This document shows positions 53,136-64,000 of a stretch of DNA of 64,000 nt, one piece after another. A program made the position numbers and the translations under genes. Each line of letters begins with the position of its first letter. Positions within the stretch are counted from its first letter, which is position 1. The notes beneath the pieces are model-generated. The model did not search any database. It was not told where the DNA came from and worked only from the letters and a program-made list of their open reading frames with translations. The stretch spans positions 9,465,089-9,529,088 of the forward strand of contig VZDJ01000219.1 of assembly GCA_008694505.1 (NCBI GenBank), written 5' to 3'. This DNA is from Cyanoderma ruficeps. Lineage: Eukaryota; Chordata; Aves; Passeriformes; Timaliidae.

Positions 53136-56100
53136 TATCAAGTCAAGAGTATGTTGGAGTTTTTCCCAAGGGAAAGAGGCTCTTCAGTCACTAGGTTTAC
53201 AAGGTAGAGGTGGTTGTAGCTAAAGCTTTTAATACCTTCTGTGCACCACTTTGGCTGCATTTAAATTACTGAAAACAAACACTTTTTGGATGCAGAAGTT
53301 AATAACTTGAACTTGAAGCTGGTCCTGTTGTAACTATGGCAAAAGTACAAGCAAAGCAGAAATACCTGTGTCACATGCTTTACAGTTCCAACTGCTGTAA
53401 GTAATAGTTATTTTTGCAGTACTTCATTCCTTGCTTCAGACCTGGAGTGGATAAGAAGGAAGTTTTGTGAGAAGTATGGAAGGTGCTTGTCTGTCCTGGT
53501 GTTAAGATGTTGAACGCTCTCCACTGCCTCTGAAAGAAGATCAAACTGAAAATAAAATAGAAAACCGGGTTATTTCAATCTGAGAGATCCTGTAAGATGG
53601 TGCTGCACAATACAGTGTTTCTGTAACGCCTGGTGTTAAACATCTGGATAACAATGGTGGATCTGTGCCTACACCAGACCTCCAGGTCTCTTGGCAGCAC
53701 GACAGAGCTGTGTAGGAAGTTTGCTAATCTGTGTCAGGTGTCACTGTTTCCATGTCTCTTGGTTTATGACTATAATGAGTGTCATATGCAGTGTATCATC
53801 TCTTGATCTGTGTTTGCTGTAAGCTCTGGAGCAGAGCTGCCCTCGGTATTACCTGTCCCCAGCAGTCATGTTTTGCCTTTTCCTTGCCAGACTTACTGGT
53901 TGAAGCTGGTTGTACTAAATGTTGCTAGAGTGCTGGTTTGTTTTATTTTTCTTTTCACATTTGTTACCCTGTTTGTCCCTTCCCTCCTCCCAACTGTGTC
54001 TTGGATTGGCCTGCTTACCATCTGCACCTGGAGACTGGATACCTTAGTGAACTGGGGGAGAGCGTGAGCTGTGGTGTGCTCTCACAGCCAGCATTCCGGG
54101 AAATTCTGCTGCTTCCTCTTGTGGTGGTAACTGGTATTTTTTTAAAAAACAAAAGCTGTCTGCATTTTTCCTATCAGGAATGCCTGTGAGATGAAAGTAT
54201 GCAATGGAGATCTTTCACTGAACCCTGTCTTTGTTGTTTGTGATATGTTTTTTTTTTCCCCTTTGTTGGGTTTCTGCTGTTCTTGACATTAAATCCGAAG
54301 ACTGCAGTAACAGGTTACACTTCAGACTTAGCAAAGTGCTTTTAATAGAAGCTTTTATAGCTCTTAACCAAATCTGCAAAAGCATCTGTAAGCTTGAACC
54401 TCCATTTCTGTAGTGGGAGCTGGACAGTTCTGGCTCACTGCTGTCTGATTTGAAAGAAGAGTGTCAGTAAAGAATTTAAAAGGGTGAAGTGTGTGCTTGT
54501 TCTCATATGAATCATACTCAGTATGTTGACCCAGAAAGTAATGTTCTTGTCCCAAGATGACAGGCAAAATAAAATATTTACATAAAATTCTGTTGGAATG
54601 TCTTGTAAAGAAATACTTTTCAAGAGCAAGTTATGTTACAGAGTGACTCTTGGTGTTTGCATTTTGGTGGCTCTGTGACTCGCTAATAACAAAATCCTCT
54701 GAAGAGACCCTGCTGTAAAATGTTGCACACTGGTTTTGGTGTTTAGGCTTTCTGTAGCCTCCAGCCCTTCTGGTTTCTGCCTTGCTGTGCTGTTAAAACC
54801 TCAGTATCTCTTGTCTAAGGCCCTCCAGTGCTTTGCATACATTCTTGAAGATGATTGTGAAGAAACCAGGATTTGATTTGCCTCAGCTGGCTGCAGTGGG
54901 CTACACCAGCTCCAGGAAGGCTGACCTCTAATAACCAAGGTGTAGTCCAGCTCTTTCTAGGAACCAAATGCTGCAGTCTGAAATGAATCTGACTGTGTGT
55001 GTGTCTCCTTTCTGGTGCCTCCAGTCAAGATGAGGTGGTGGGACTGAAGTGCTCTTGGTGTCCCATTGCTCTGCAGGGAGTTGGGAAGTGAAGAAAAGCT
55101 GGCTAGAGCTGTCAGACACTTGCACCCATAGCAACCAAACGACAGATTTGGAATAACCATGATCATGATACCTTCACCTGCCCTCCTGAGAGTACAGAGA
55201 GTGTTTCCTGTGTGACTGGTGTGATCTGGCCTCTTCTGGCTGATCTTAATAGTGTAAGACAAACAGAAATAAGTGCATTTCACTTGCCTGGGGGGTTTTG
55301 TAGCACCCAAACCAGAACTGGAAGCCATTCTCTGCCTCTGCTGCCTTTTCTTCCTTCAAGAGAATGCACAATTCAAAAGGTTTAGTTAATCCTTGAGCAC
55401 AGAGAAAAATTCTATGGGATGCTGGGATGTACTAGCAGACTTGTCTGGGGCTGTTTTGTGAAGCTGAACTGAGATCTGTGTGTGTTTGGGAATGCAGATA
55501 TTGATGATTTAATTTCCCAACAGGAGGATCTTTATCCTTATTTGCATTTTATATGGAAGAATGGAGCAAGGTGGACCATTAATAACTTTTTTGGTTATGA
55601 GACGTGAAACTGAGTGAAATTCTCTCAAACTCCATCGTTACTTAAAGACAGTTTTAGAGTAATGGCATGTTCTCAGAATAGATTTGAAGGGCAGGATGCT
55701 GCCCTTCTATTTTCTGTCACAAAATGCCATTTGCCAAGCCAAGAGGGATCTGCTGTCCCACTGGTGATATTTCAAACTTGACAAAGCACCTGACACTGGA
55801 AGGAAAAATACTTTATTGCGACTGTCTTTGTAATTCAGTGTGAGAGGCATTCCTCCTGCATTCTGAAATGTCATTTTGGGTGTTTGCACCAAGGTCGCTC
55901 CATCTACCGAATTTTCAAGCTGTGTATAAATAATGTCCTAGCTTGCAAATTAGTACAAGAAATACCTTTTGCTTTGTGTTTCCAGCTGCTGTGTGGACCC
56001 TCCAGCAGTAAAAGTCCATGGAGAGAAATTTCAGAAAAATCTTTAATTTTTTTTATTGGAATCAGCATGAATGTATGATTCAATAAATATATTTTATATA
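53136..56100 (+). other. G3BP1: Possible extended G3BP1 3' UTR
   Basis: Mammalian G3BP1 also makes transcripts with very long 3' UTRs. This AT-rich stretch has no protein-coding gene I can support and contains AATAAA hexamers at 53551, about 54568 and 56082, so longer isoforms could end here. This is inference. Confidence 0.35.
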
Positions 56101-59100
56101 CATTTAACAGCAGAAACTTTACATTCCATCTTCAAACTGCTGAAATAGAACTTCTGTTTTAAAATTATTTTACAAGCCAGAAAAATAATTTGCCACTGTG
56201 GCTGTGTGGTCATGCAAATTGTCTTAAGTTACAGTTTTATGTCTTCATGATGTAAAAATACTGATTTGAAGGAAGCAATTGTTTTGCACTCTGACCAATG
56301 TAGCAAAATATCCTTAAATGGAGTGTAAGGCCATACCAATTTTGTGTATGTGTAAATTTATACATATCTGTTTATTGTAAATTCATACAGAAAATATGGG
56401 GACATTCCTTTTTAAGATGGGTAGGGACAAGACATGTAAGTACTTCATTATTAAACTGATTTATTCCTTTTGAAGAATTTTACATCTTACATTTTAAACA
56501 TGACTGCACTCTGCATTTTGTGTTTCTCATGTGCCTCCTTTGTTCTTGAAGGGAGAGTAACATGAGAATTAAAAAACGCTGACTTTTCAATTCTTTTTCA
56601 ACTTGTGTAAATGAACCAGTAGAGGTACTCAGAGAACACTTGCATTGCCCACTTCTTTCCTCCTTCCTACATTAACTCCAGGGATTCTTACTCTGAATAT
56701 TTTTCTGATGATCTGTGAGATGCAGATAGGTCAGCACCCACCTGGCAAAGAAAATGAGAACAGCTGCAGAGGCAGCTCTTGCATTGTCTGTTTTAAAGAT
56801 GCACACGTAAAGTTAAAGGGAGATGAGTTTTGTCCTATTCAGAGCAGCCACTTCTTTTTGCTGTGCTGAAAAGTTGATCAAACTGGGCCAATTAATGTCG
56901 CTGCTTCTCCGATCTCCATGAGATCCAAGAGGGGAAACACTCTGACCTTGTTGCCATCCTTTCCTGTCGATGAACAAGCTTGGGAAAACTTTTTTTTTTT
57001 TTCACATGAAAACCCCTATAAATAGCTCAAATCTGAATTAATGCTTACAAAAGAACGCTGCTAAAGGCGCTGTGGTGGACAAGAGGCTCTGTCCTACAGC
57101 CAAAGTTTGGGTCTGTTGGCAAACCCCGCATTCCTACCCCGAGTGGGGGGCGACTGGCATTGCCCTCCCGGGGCACAGGGAGTGCTGGCACAGGGATGGG
57201 GCACCCCGTAACATCTCCCACTGCGCCTGCTGAGCCAGCCCAGCCTTTGGCTGCCCCTGCTGTAAACAGCATCAAGGGGCTGTTGTGTTTGGGAACAAAA
57301 TGAGCTTTAGTGAGCCAAGCTTTGGAAACAAAGGTTTTCTTCATACAAATGGCTTGCAGATGGGAGAGATACAGAAAATGGGGCAGCACAATGCCCCTGC
57401 TTAATAGACTTTTTTCAGAGGTTTTTGTGATTCTTCCTAGATACCAGATTTTTAGGGTTTCACTAGTGAAGTGAATGCTGAGGGAAACTAAGATAATCTT
57501 TATCAAGGACGTAAGGAAAATGCTGTTTAGGGGCTGAGCTATTCCCACTTCTATTTGTTTTGCATATTTTCAATTGGAAGGTATTCCTGCTCTGTGTGTT
57601 TGTATCTCCCCTCCAAAGCAAAACCAAATGTGCAATGGTTGTCCTGAAGAGAAATATCTTAATGTTTTTATTTTTCTTCTAAATTCATTTACAAAACAAT
57701 GTAAATGGGTGTGCGTTTATAGTTGGATGGGAGAAATTCCTGGGTCCTCCCCCCCCTTTTTTTTAATGTTACTTAAGTGTAAGCTTTTCATTACTCCTTA
57801 GTTGTAATATAACAAGCATGATACGCTGTACACTGTGGTAGACGGTGAGAGACAACACAGTCCATAAAATGTCACTGTCCACGATGTTTAGCCTGCTCGT
57901 GGCTGTGGTTTGATCACAGGTGGGTGGTGACAAACAACTGCTTGAGACAGGCTTGTTCATCTTCAGGGTTCCAAGGCTGCTTCCAGAGTGGTGTCAGCAA
58001 TGCTGCAGGATGGCAGACTACGATGAAATGCAGCGACCTTTGCACGTCAGGCCATTTCTGGGTGAAGTCCTCTGTGTGTTGCTTTGTCTTTACATCTCTG
58101 TCTCAGTCCACTGAAGTTTTGCTGTACCTCACACACACACAAGTGTGGATGGCTTTTAGCACAGTTACCTCCTATTTCAGTTCTTTTGAAACAGTCAAAC
58201 CTTTGCTGCAGCTCAATAAATCCATGAAAGAAGAGGTGAGCTCTGGCCACGATTAGTGCTGTCAGTTTGTCATGACCAGACTTGGGAACCACACGAGCTT
58301 TTCTTTTTGTGCTCCATCCAGGTGGTGCATTTATTTATCAGAATCATTCATCCCACATGCATGTGGTGAGGTAAGTCCCTTGGCCCTTGTGCCCCGTGTA
58401 CCTCTGGAGCTGCCGGTGTCCCCTGACCCCCTGCCCTGCTCTCAGGGAGCACCAGGCTGGTTGTAGGGTGAGAAGGAGCTCAGAGGCAGAGTTCAAGCAC
58501 AACAGGTGGCTCTTCCCAGCAAAAGGAAGGTTAATTGCTTACCTGCCTCTCAAATTCTTATGTAACATCACTGTTTGGACCTTCCTGTTTGTTTCCCAAA
58601 AGTTACAATTTGAACACTCCCAAGGCTGACAGATCCCCAGATTAACCTGCTGTTGTGATCTGATTTAAGAATGGATGTATCAATTACGGTTCTGAAATGT
58701 GTCTTTTAAATGCACTGTCAGGTTAAGGGGCACTGACCAGGGCTGGAGGGCTGTGGATGGGGTGGGGTGGGACATGGGTCAGGGTGTGGAGGTACCTTTT
58801 TTACAATTCTCCACTCTGAGCAGGTTAACTTGGGGATTTGTCGGCTTGGCCCACACTATTTCTGAGCTTATTTTCTCTTCTGATCCAACCCTGGAATTGG
58901 AAGAATGATAATTTTGGACAAAAATATGGCAGATATGGGAAGATTGGAATAGAAAGGAAAGTACAAATTCAATGTAGGCAGAGCAGAGCATTTCAAAGGC
59001 CAGGTTTAGTTGTTTCCCTGGCCTAGATAAGCACAAAGTAAAGGAACTTCTGCTCCCTTGTGCTAAGATTTTGTTGGGTCAGCCTCTAGCTGAGCACCTC

Positions 59101-62100
59101 TTGTACAGCTGAGCTCTACTGCCGTGACCAAGGGGACTGGCCATGGTCACTTAAAATGGTAAAGAGAGGATGTAACAACAGCCTAACTCATTAGTGATTT
59201 TTTTTTAAATTATTCTAGTTATCCTGATCAAAAGTGGAATTGATGGCAAGTGGAGGCATGCATCTGACCAAGGACTTGCAGGGATAGTTACACTCCTGCC
59301 TGTGAAGGATGTACCTGTGTCCCACACTTGGCATGCAGCAAATGCCTTCCCAGCACCATTCTTACATAACAGAGGCTGCCCCCTCTCCACTTCCTTCGCT
59401 TGCTGGTTTCTCGAGCCCTGTTTTTAGAGGTGACACATGCCCATGTCTCTTCCATGGGACAAGTCCAGCCTCCTGAATCCTCTTTCCAGCCCCTCAAGGA
59501 ATAAGCAGCAGTATTTAAAGCCTTGACTCCCAGGAAGACCACATTGGTTGCAGTGACTGCACTTAACTACAGCAAGGAGTGAGTACTACAGGTTCCTCTG
59601 CCTCACATGGTCCTTGATCTGCTCTTCCTTTCTCTTTTGGGGTCCCTGCCTTCACTCTGCTCTTGGCTGGGGAGCCAAACTCTTTAGACTCTTCTACATT
59701 CTAACAGTCCAGCCTCAGCAGAGCAGATCAGACTGAGAGGCTGTGGCCACAACAGGGTTGTGGCACATCTCAAGCTCTGCTCTGGCCCTGCTCCTCAGGA
59801 ACTCATTGATTCCTCACCTCAGCACGAGTGGCTGTGGTGAGGATACTTCTGAAAATGTGTCAGTGCATACCCAGGAGAGGTGGCTAAGGCACCGCCCGAG
59901 GCACAATCTTCAATATTGCATAGTTTTCGTTCAATAAAGGTCAGTGTTTGGGGATTAGGTGTCAAGCAAGAAACACTGGAGCCCAGGCCCCGATTCTGTT
60001 GTTGTTGCAGGCTGTGCCCGCTGATACCTCAGGGCTCTGACAGGGCAATGCTGCTTTAAGCAGTTTCCAGGCCTCCACTGTAATTGTGACTGTGATGCTG
60101 TCATCACTGCAAGGGCGGTTCAGGCTTGAACCTGGACCTGTAATTTAGTGCCCAAATTCTGTGGTGTGTTTAACCCAGGCCATCTGGCTCAGCTGGTTTG
60201 CAGCCTAAAGCCTGATTCATGTTTTTGTCAGACAGGTAAACCAGCAGTGCTGCAGTATCACCAAGTGCCTGGATGAGGCAGATGTCCTCCCACAGACCCT
60301 CTGGGGAAGGGGATTGGGATTTTGGCTTGCTACAGTGCTAACAGTCCTGGGCCCAGCTTCCCAAAAACCTTAGCAGGAAAAGCTACCTGTGAGCTCTGTG
60401 TCCCTCAGACCTGGCAGCTCCAGGCAGCTCTGCCTGCCCCTGCTTGTGCCAAACTTGCCTCATCTGCCACAGCAGTGACATGCTCACAGCCTGGGCACGT
60501 GGTTACTGATGATACCTCGTGCCCCAGTTTCCTGGATAGGTGAGGAGGATGTCCTTGTTTGACTTAAGCTACTTACGCAATTCAAGTGGCAAATCTGTAA
60601 ATAAAAGCTAAATTCAAGCTGTGCTGATGGCTTATTTATGCTGGTATCATCCTCTGCCCAGGAAAACATGGATGATTTTGTACTGGAAGCACTGACATAC
60701 TTGACCCTCAGTCTGGGGACAGGGTTTGTGGCCCCTCTCCTGGCTGGGAACTGCTGCTGTCAGGGAGCTGCTGCTCCCTCTCTCTTGTGCTTTTTGGGGC
60801 AGCAATGCTCTGAGTGCTGCGGGCATTGTTAGGCCCACACACAGCAATCCCCCTGCCTTTCCCCAGAGTGGCCACATCAGCTTGTGGAGGATCTGTTCCA
60901 TCTTTTCCCTGTGCATGGTCTGGGTCAAATCATGGCTGACCCAGCTCCAGGATCCAGTCCTACCCCAAGATGGGCTTCAGCACTGGCTGACAGACCCAGG
61001 AGCAGGAATATCACAAACATAAGAGTCCCTTATCATTTCTGCTCAGAAAGCTGGCAGTGAAGTGCACAAGGACTGCAGCTTAGGTTTGCCAGACTTGATG
61101 GTCTAATTTTAATACAACCATATCATTCCTGCTGCCTTGCACCATGCTTGTTGGCACTGTTGGCCTTGGATGGCAGGAGTGGTGTGGCATGCAAACTAAA
61201 CCTCTCCTAGTGCTTTTCCTTCCCTTTCCCCTTCTCTGTCATTCTTTGCCAGGATCCTCATTTGACAACTTAACCAGTAATAACCAGCAGTAATTTCCTC
61301 TTCTTGTTTTCTTCCCTGTGGTTTGTGTCCTTTCCAGTGCTACAGCAGCAGGCAGAGTGATGCTGGGACAGTATGATGGGGCGAGGGAAGAGCTGAACCA
61401 GGAAAGCTGCAGAGAGGTCATTGTTCCTGGGCTTGGGGGCTCTCAGGCTGGGACTCCTCACCTGCCTCAGGCTGAGCTTCCCATGCTGGCTCTGCTGTGC
61501 CCTGCAGTGCTCCTGCAGCCTGGAATCACCCTGAGGACAGCACCCAGGGCTGCTCATCCCAGCAGCTCTCAGAGGAGACCGTCTCACCCCCTGCAAACAC
61601 CTGCAGGCAGAGCTGGAGCAGCAACGAGTGGATGCTCTGCTCCAAGTGCAGCAGCTCCTTCCATCCTGCCTGGTTCACAGCAGCTGATTTCTTGTGAGGC
61701 CCTCTGCTCCATACCACAGCAGGAGACTGGGAGTGCCAGGACCTGATCTCCTATAAGCAGCTGCTCTGTAGCTGGATCAGTGTAAAACAGGGAGCTCTAT
61801 AGGAATAGCAGGCAGACACTGAATTCCCTCTAACTTATGCTGCTTTGCTTTCACAGAGCTCCGTCAAAAATGCCCTCAGTGGGCACCTTGGCACTCCCCA
61901 GGAGTCCTCTCCATGCCTGGTTGGCTGTGAGAGCACCTCCCTGGGAGCTGTCACTGTGCCTGCCTTGGGGAATGGTTTTAGTGCCATCTTTTGCCCTGTA
62001 TTTCCCAAGACGCCAATCCCAGCCCCTTCAAAGTTTGCAGTGCTGAGGAACTGAGCCCCACAGGAATGAAGACAAGGGAGATGAACACAGAAAAGTGCAT

Positions 62101-63000
62101 TAGACTCGAATGAAGTGAGAGACTATTGTAGGTTCATTTGAGCAAGAGATGTGCAACTGCCCTTAAGAAATAATTGTTAAGGAGGAAGAGGGAAGGGAAT
62201 GGGAAGACTTAAAGAACCTGAAGTAATTTAAGATGCTGAAATTAATGACTACTAGCTTCTGCTTTGGTGCTCATCCCAGCACCCCGAAGAACAATCAAGT
62301 ATCTCAATTTTCTACTTAACTAGTACACTCTCTCCATGCAAATCGTGGAAATCTATTGATGCAGCAGCAGCACAAGATGCCCTTCCATCCACCTCCTTTT
62401 GAGAAGAAGACAGGAACGTGTGGGTGCTTCCAAGCTGGGAATGGATCAGATAATTCCTTTGCTGAGCTGAACTCAGCAGAGTTGGGGTTTGAGGTACCAG
62501 GTGCACATTGTGCTGTCCACTGCTGCCAGTATCAAGGTTTTGGAGTAAAGAATGGGATATTGAAAGAGATTGTCTGCCTTTGGCACAGGGATAGAACTAT
62601 GTTTTATTAAGTAATGGTAGTACAGTACAAAAATATGATTGTATACAATCTGTGAAAAATATGGCACCACTGAAAACAGCCTTTTCTCCTTTTGTATGTT
62701 CCTTTCTTTTAATAAAGATACATTGCAAATTCTTCTAACCTTTTTTCTACCAGCACTGGGAAATGAAGCAAAGTCTTTAAATCACAATCAAGATAAAGGG
62801 CGGCCAACAGTGTAATTTGAATTGTCTTGGCTTTGCTTTAAAATGAAAGATTTTCAGAAGAAAAAGAAAAAGCTTCCAGATAAGTCTGGTAAACACAAAG
62901 CCAAAAAAAGTTCTCACAATGGAGGATGTGAGAATATTCAGGGTTTGAAATTGTTTGATGATTTTAGGAGCAGTCTCCCAAGCCTGACAAGCAAAGGCTT
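56101..63000. other. Intergenic or further 3' UTR, nothing assigned
   Basis: Only short open frames occur. Well-placed plus-strand AATAAA hexamers are at 59933-59938 (followed by a GT-rich stretch) and 62711-62716. A GLRA1-type gene is expected further on in the conserved gene order, but I see none of it here. Confidence 0.35.
59933..59938 (+). terminator. Candidate distal polyadenylation signal
   Basis: AATAAA preceded by a T-rich stretch and followed within 15 bases by GTCAGTGTTTGGGG, a GU-rich downstream element. It could end a long G3BP1 3' UTR isoform of about 7.7 kb. Confidence 0.4.
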
Positions 63001-63094
63001 CTAGGACAGGAGAATTAGGGCACCACCAGAGCCACGGAGGGAACGACTCGAGTGTTCCCAGGCAGCTGCTGCTTGGCCAAGGCCAGGGCTGAGC

Positions 63095-63200
63095 TCTGCA
63101 GTTTGCAGCAGCCCACGTGCTCACTGCTCTGCCCTGGACCCTCTTCAGCACCTCTCTGATTTCCATGGCACTGGGGTCCCAGATGGAGCAGGTATTAAAG
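63095..63200 (-). mobile_element. Probable degenerate CR1 fragment, antisense
   Basis: The text around 'ctggaccctcttcagcacct' and 'ggggtcccagatggagcagg' resembles the reverse complement of an internal CR1 region. It is short and diverged, so the call is tentative. Confidence 0.45.
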
Positions 63201-64000
63201 CGGGAGAAACCCTTGTACCTGATCAAAATATAGTAAACTGGTGGGGTTTTTTAATTCTGGACAATTATATTTATGCGTAAGGAAAAAAGAATTCCTGCTC
63301 ACAAAGAATTATGTCTCCAGCAACATCTGGAAATAATATTTGGGATAAAGCTCTCTTTTTTCCAAAGAGGCCAAGTGAATTAGGACCCAGTTTTCTCTCT
63401 TTACTGCCAGAAAACTGCTGTTTTATTCAGAGGTTTTTCTTCTGACCCTCATTCTTAAGAAGAGATAACAATTATGGAGTTAAATTCCAACAGTATGCCT
63501 GGAAGTTACCCTGCAATATCAAACCCTGTGCATTCTTACTAATAAATATAATTGCTGGCACCATTAAACAGCCTACTTTAAAGTTGAGATAAGCTATCAA
63601 AACGAGTTCTTTTGCAATGCAGAGACTAAACACAACCTGGTCCAGATGGAGAAAAATCTTTGATTTTGAAAACTACCCAGACCTGCCAGGGGTTCATAGG
63701 ACAGTCTAAAGTCTTGTCTAGGTGGTGAAACTCTCTGGCAGGACATCCCTGGGGCAGTTATCTCAGCACTGTCACACCTTCCCAGATTCCCGTGTGTTTC
63801 CTGCTGGGATGTGAGTGCTGCTCACTGTCACCCTGCAGGCAGCCCTGGGGCTGCAAAATGGCCCAAATGGAAGCTGGTTGCTTAAGGAAGAGAAAATAGC
63901 ACTGCTTATGGTGGGCATCAGACGTGCCCAAAGCTTGGCAAAGCTGAACTGGAAGCCAAGACAGGCTGGTAAACATGTGATTCTTATTTCAGTCCCTAAA
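63201..64000. other. Unannotated sequence, window end
   Basis: I see no gene, RNA or repeat here that I can support. Confidence 0.35.

Noticed and set aside
62844..63004. Lys-rich open frame beginning MKDFQKKKKKLPDK
   Set aside because: Short, no splice partners, Lys-rich because of A-rich DNA, and placed next to a possible CR1 remnant.

Overview
This window is vertebrate nuclear DNA, most likely from a bird. It carries three spliced genes in the order SPARC (minus), ATOX1 (minus), G3BP1 (plus), which is a conserved vertebrate gene order. It also has very short SPARC introns, CpG-island promoters, sparse interspersed repeats and 3'-truncated CR1 LINE remnants, which are typical of birds. The assignment to birds is inferred from CR1, the compact introns and protein residues. 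Placing it more finely, for example as a songbird, is a guess. Three isolated single N positions (602, 41257, 52619) are the only unknown bases; the last two sit inside poly-T runs.

Layout. 1-3.6 kb: an unassigned CpG island (about 620-1000) with a GGA-triplet tract, and a CR1 3' end. 3.6-7.83 kb: SPARC coding exons 2-10 on the minus strand, giving a 298-residue protein with a clean GT-AG site at every coding junction; its non-coding first exon could not be placed. 12.9-14.0 kb: a candidate unknown plus-strand gene with a TATA box, a signal-peptide exon and a second exon in matching phase. 14-30 kb: mostly unannotated DNA with one CR1 fragment and short repeats. 30.1-33.1 kb: ATOX1 in three exons, with a minisatellite of 18-bp units in intron 1. 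34.7-35.7 kb: a large CpG island with a CTCF-like site, CCAAT boxes, YY1-like sites and the G3BP1 promoter. 35.3-53.1 kb: G3BP1, with a non-coding first exon, a 10-kb first intron and 11 coding exons (465 residues). 53-64 kb: possible extended G3BP1 3' UTR and intergenic DNA with several polyadenylation signals.

The genes are not an operon and need not act together. SPARC is a secreted collagen- and calcium-binding matricellular protein. ATOX1 is the cytosolic copper chaperone. G3BP1 is the stress-granule RNA-binding scaffold. SPARC carries a KGHK copper-binding motif and ATOX1 binds copper, but nothing in the sequence says this neighbourhood is functional. ATOX1 and G3BP1 are divergent, about 2.2 kb apart, with separate CpG-rich promoters.

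The items most worth a second look are two. First, the ATOX1 start codon opens a reading frame that runs uninterrupted through intron 1 and its minisatellite for 213 codons. Second, the orphan secreted-peptide candidate at 12.9-14.0 kb does not match any family I recognise.
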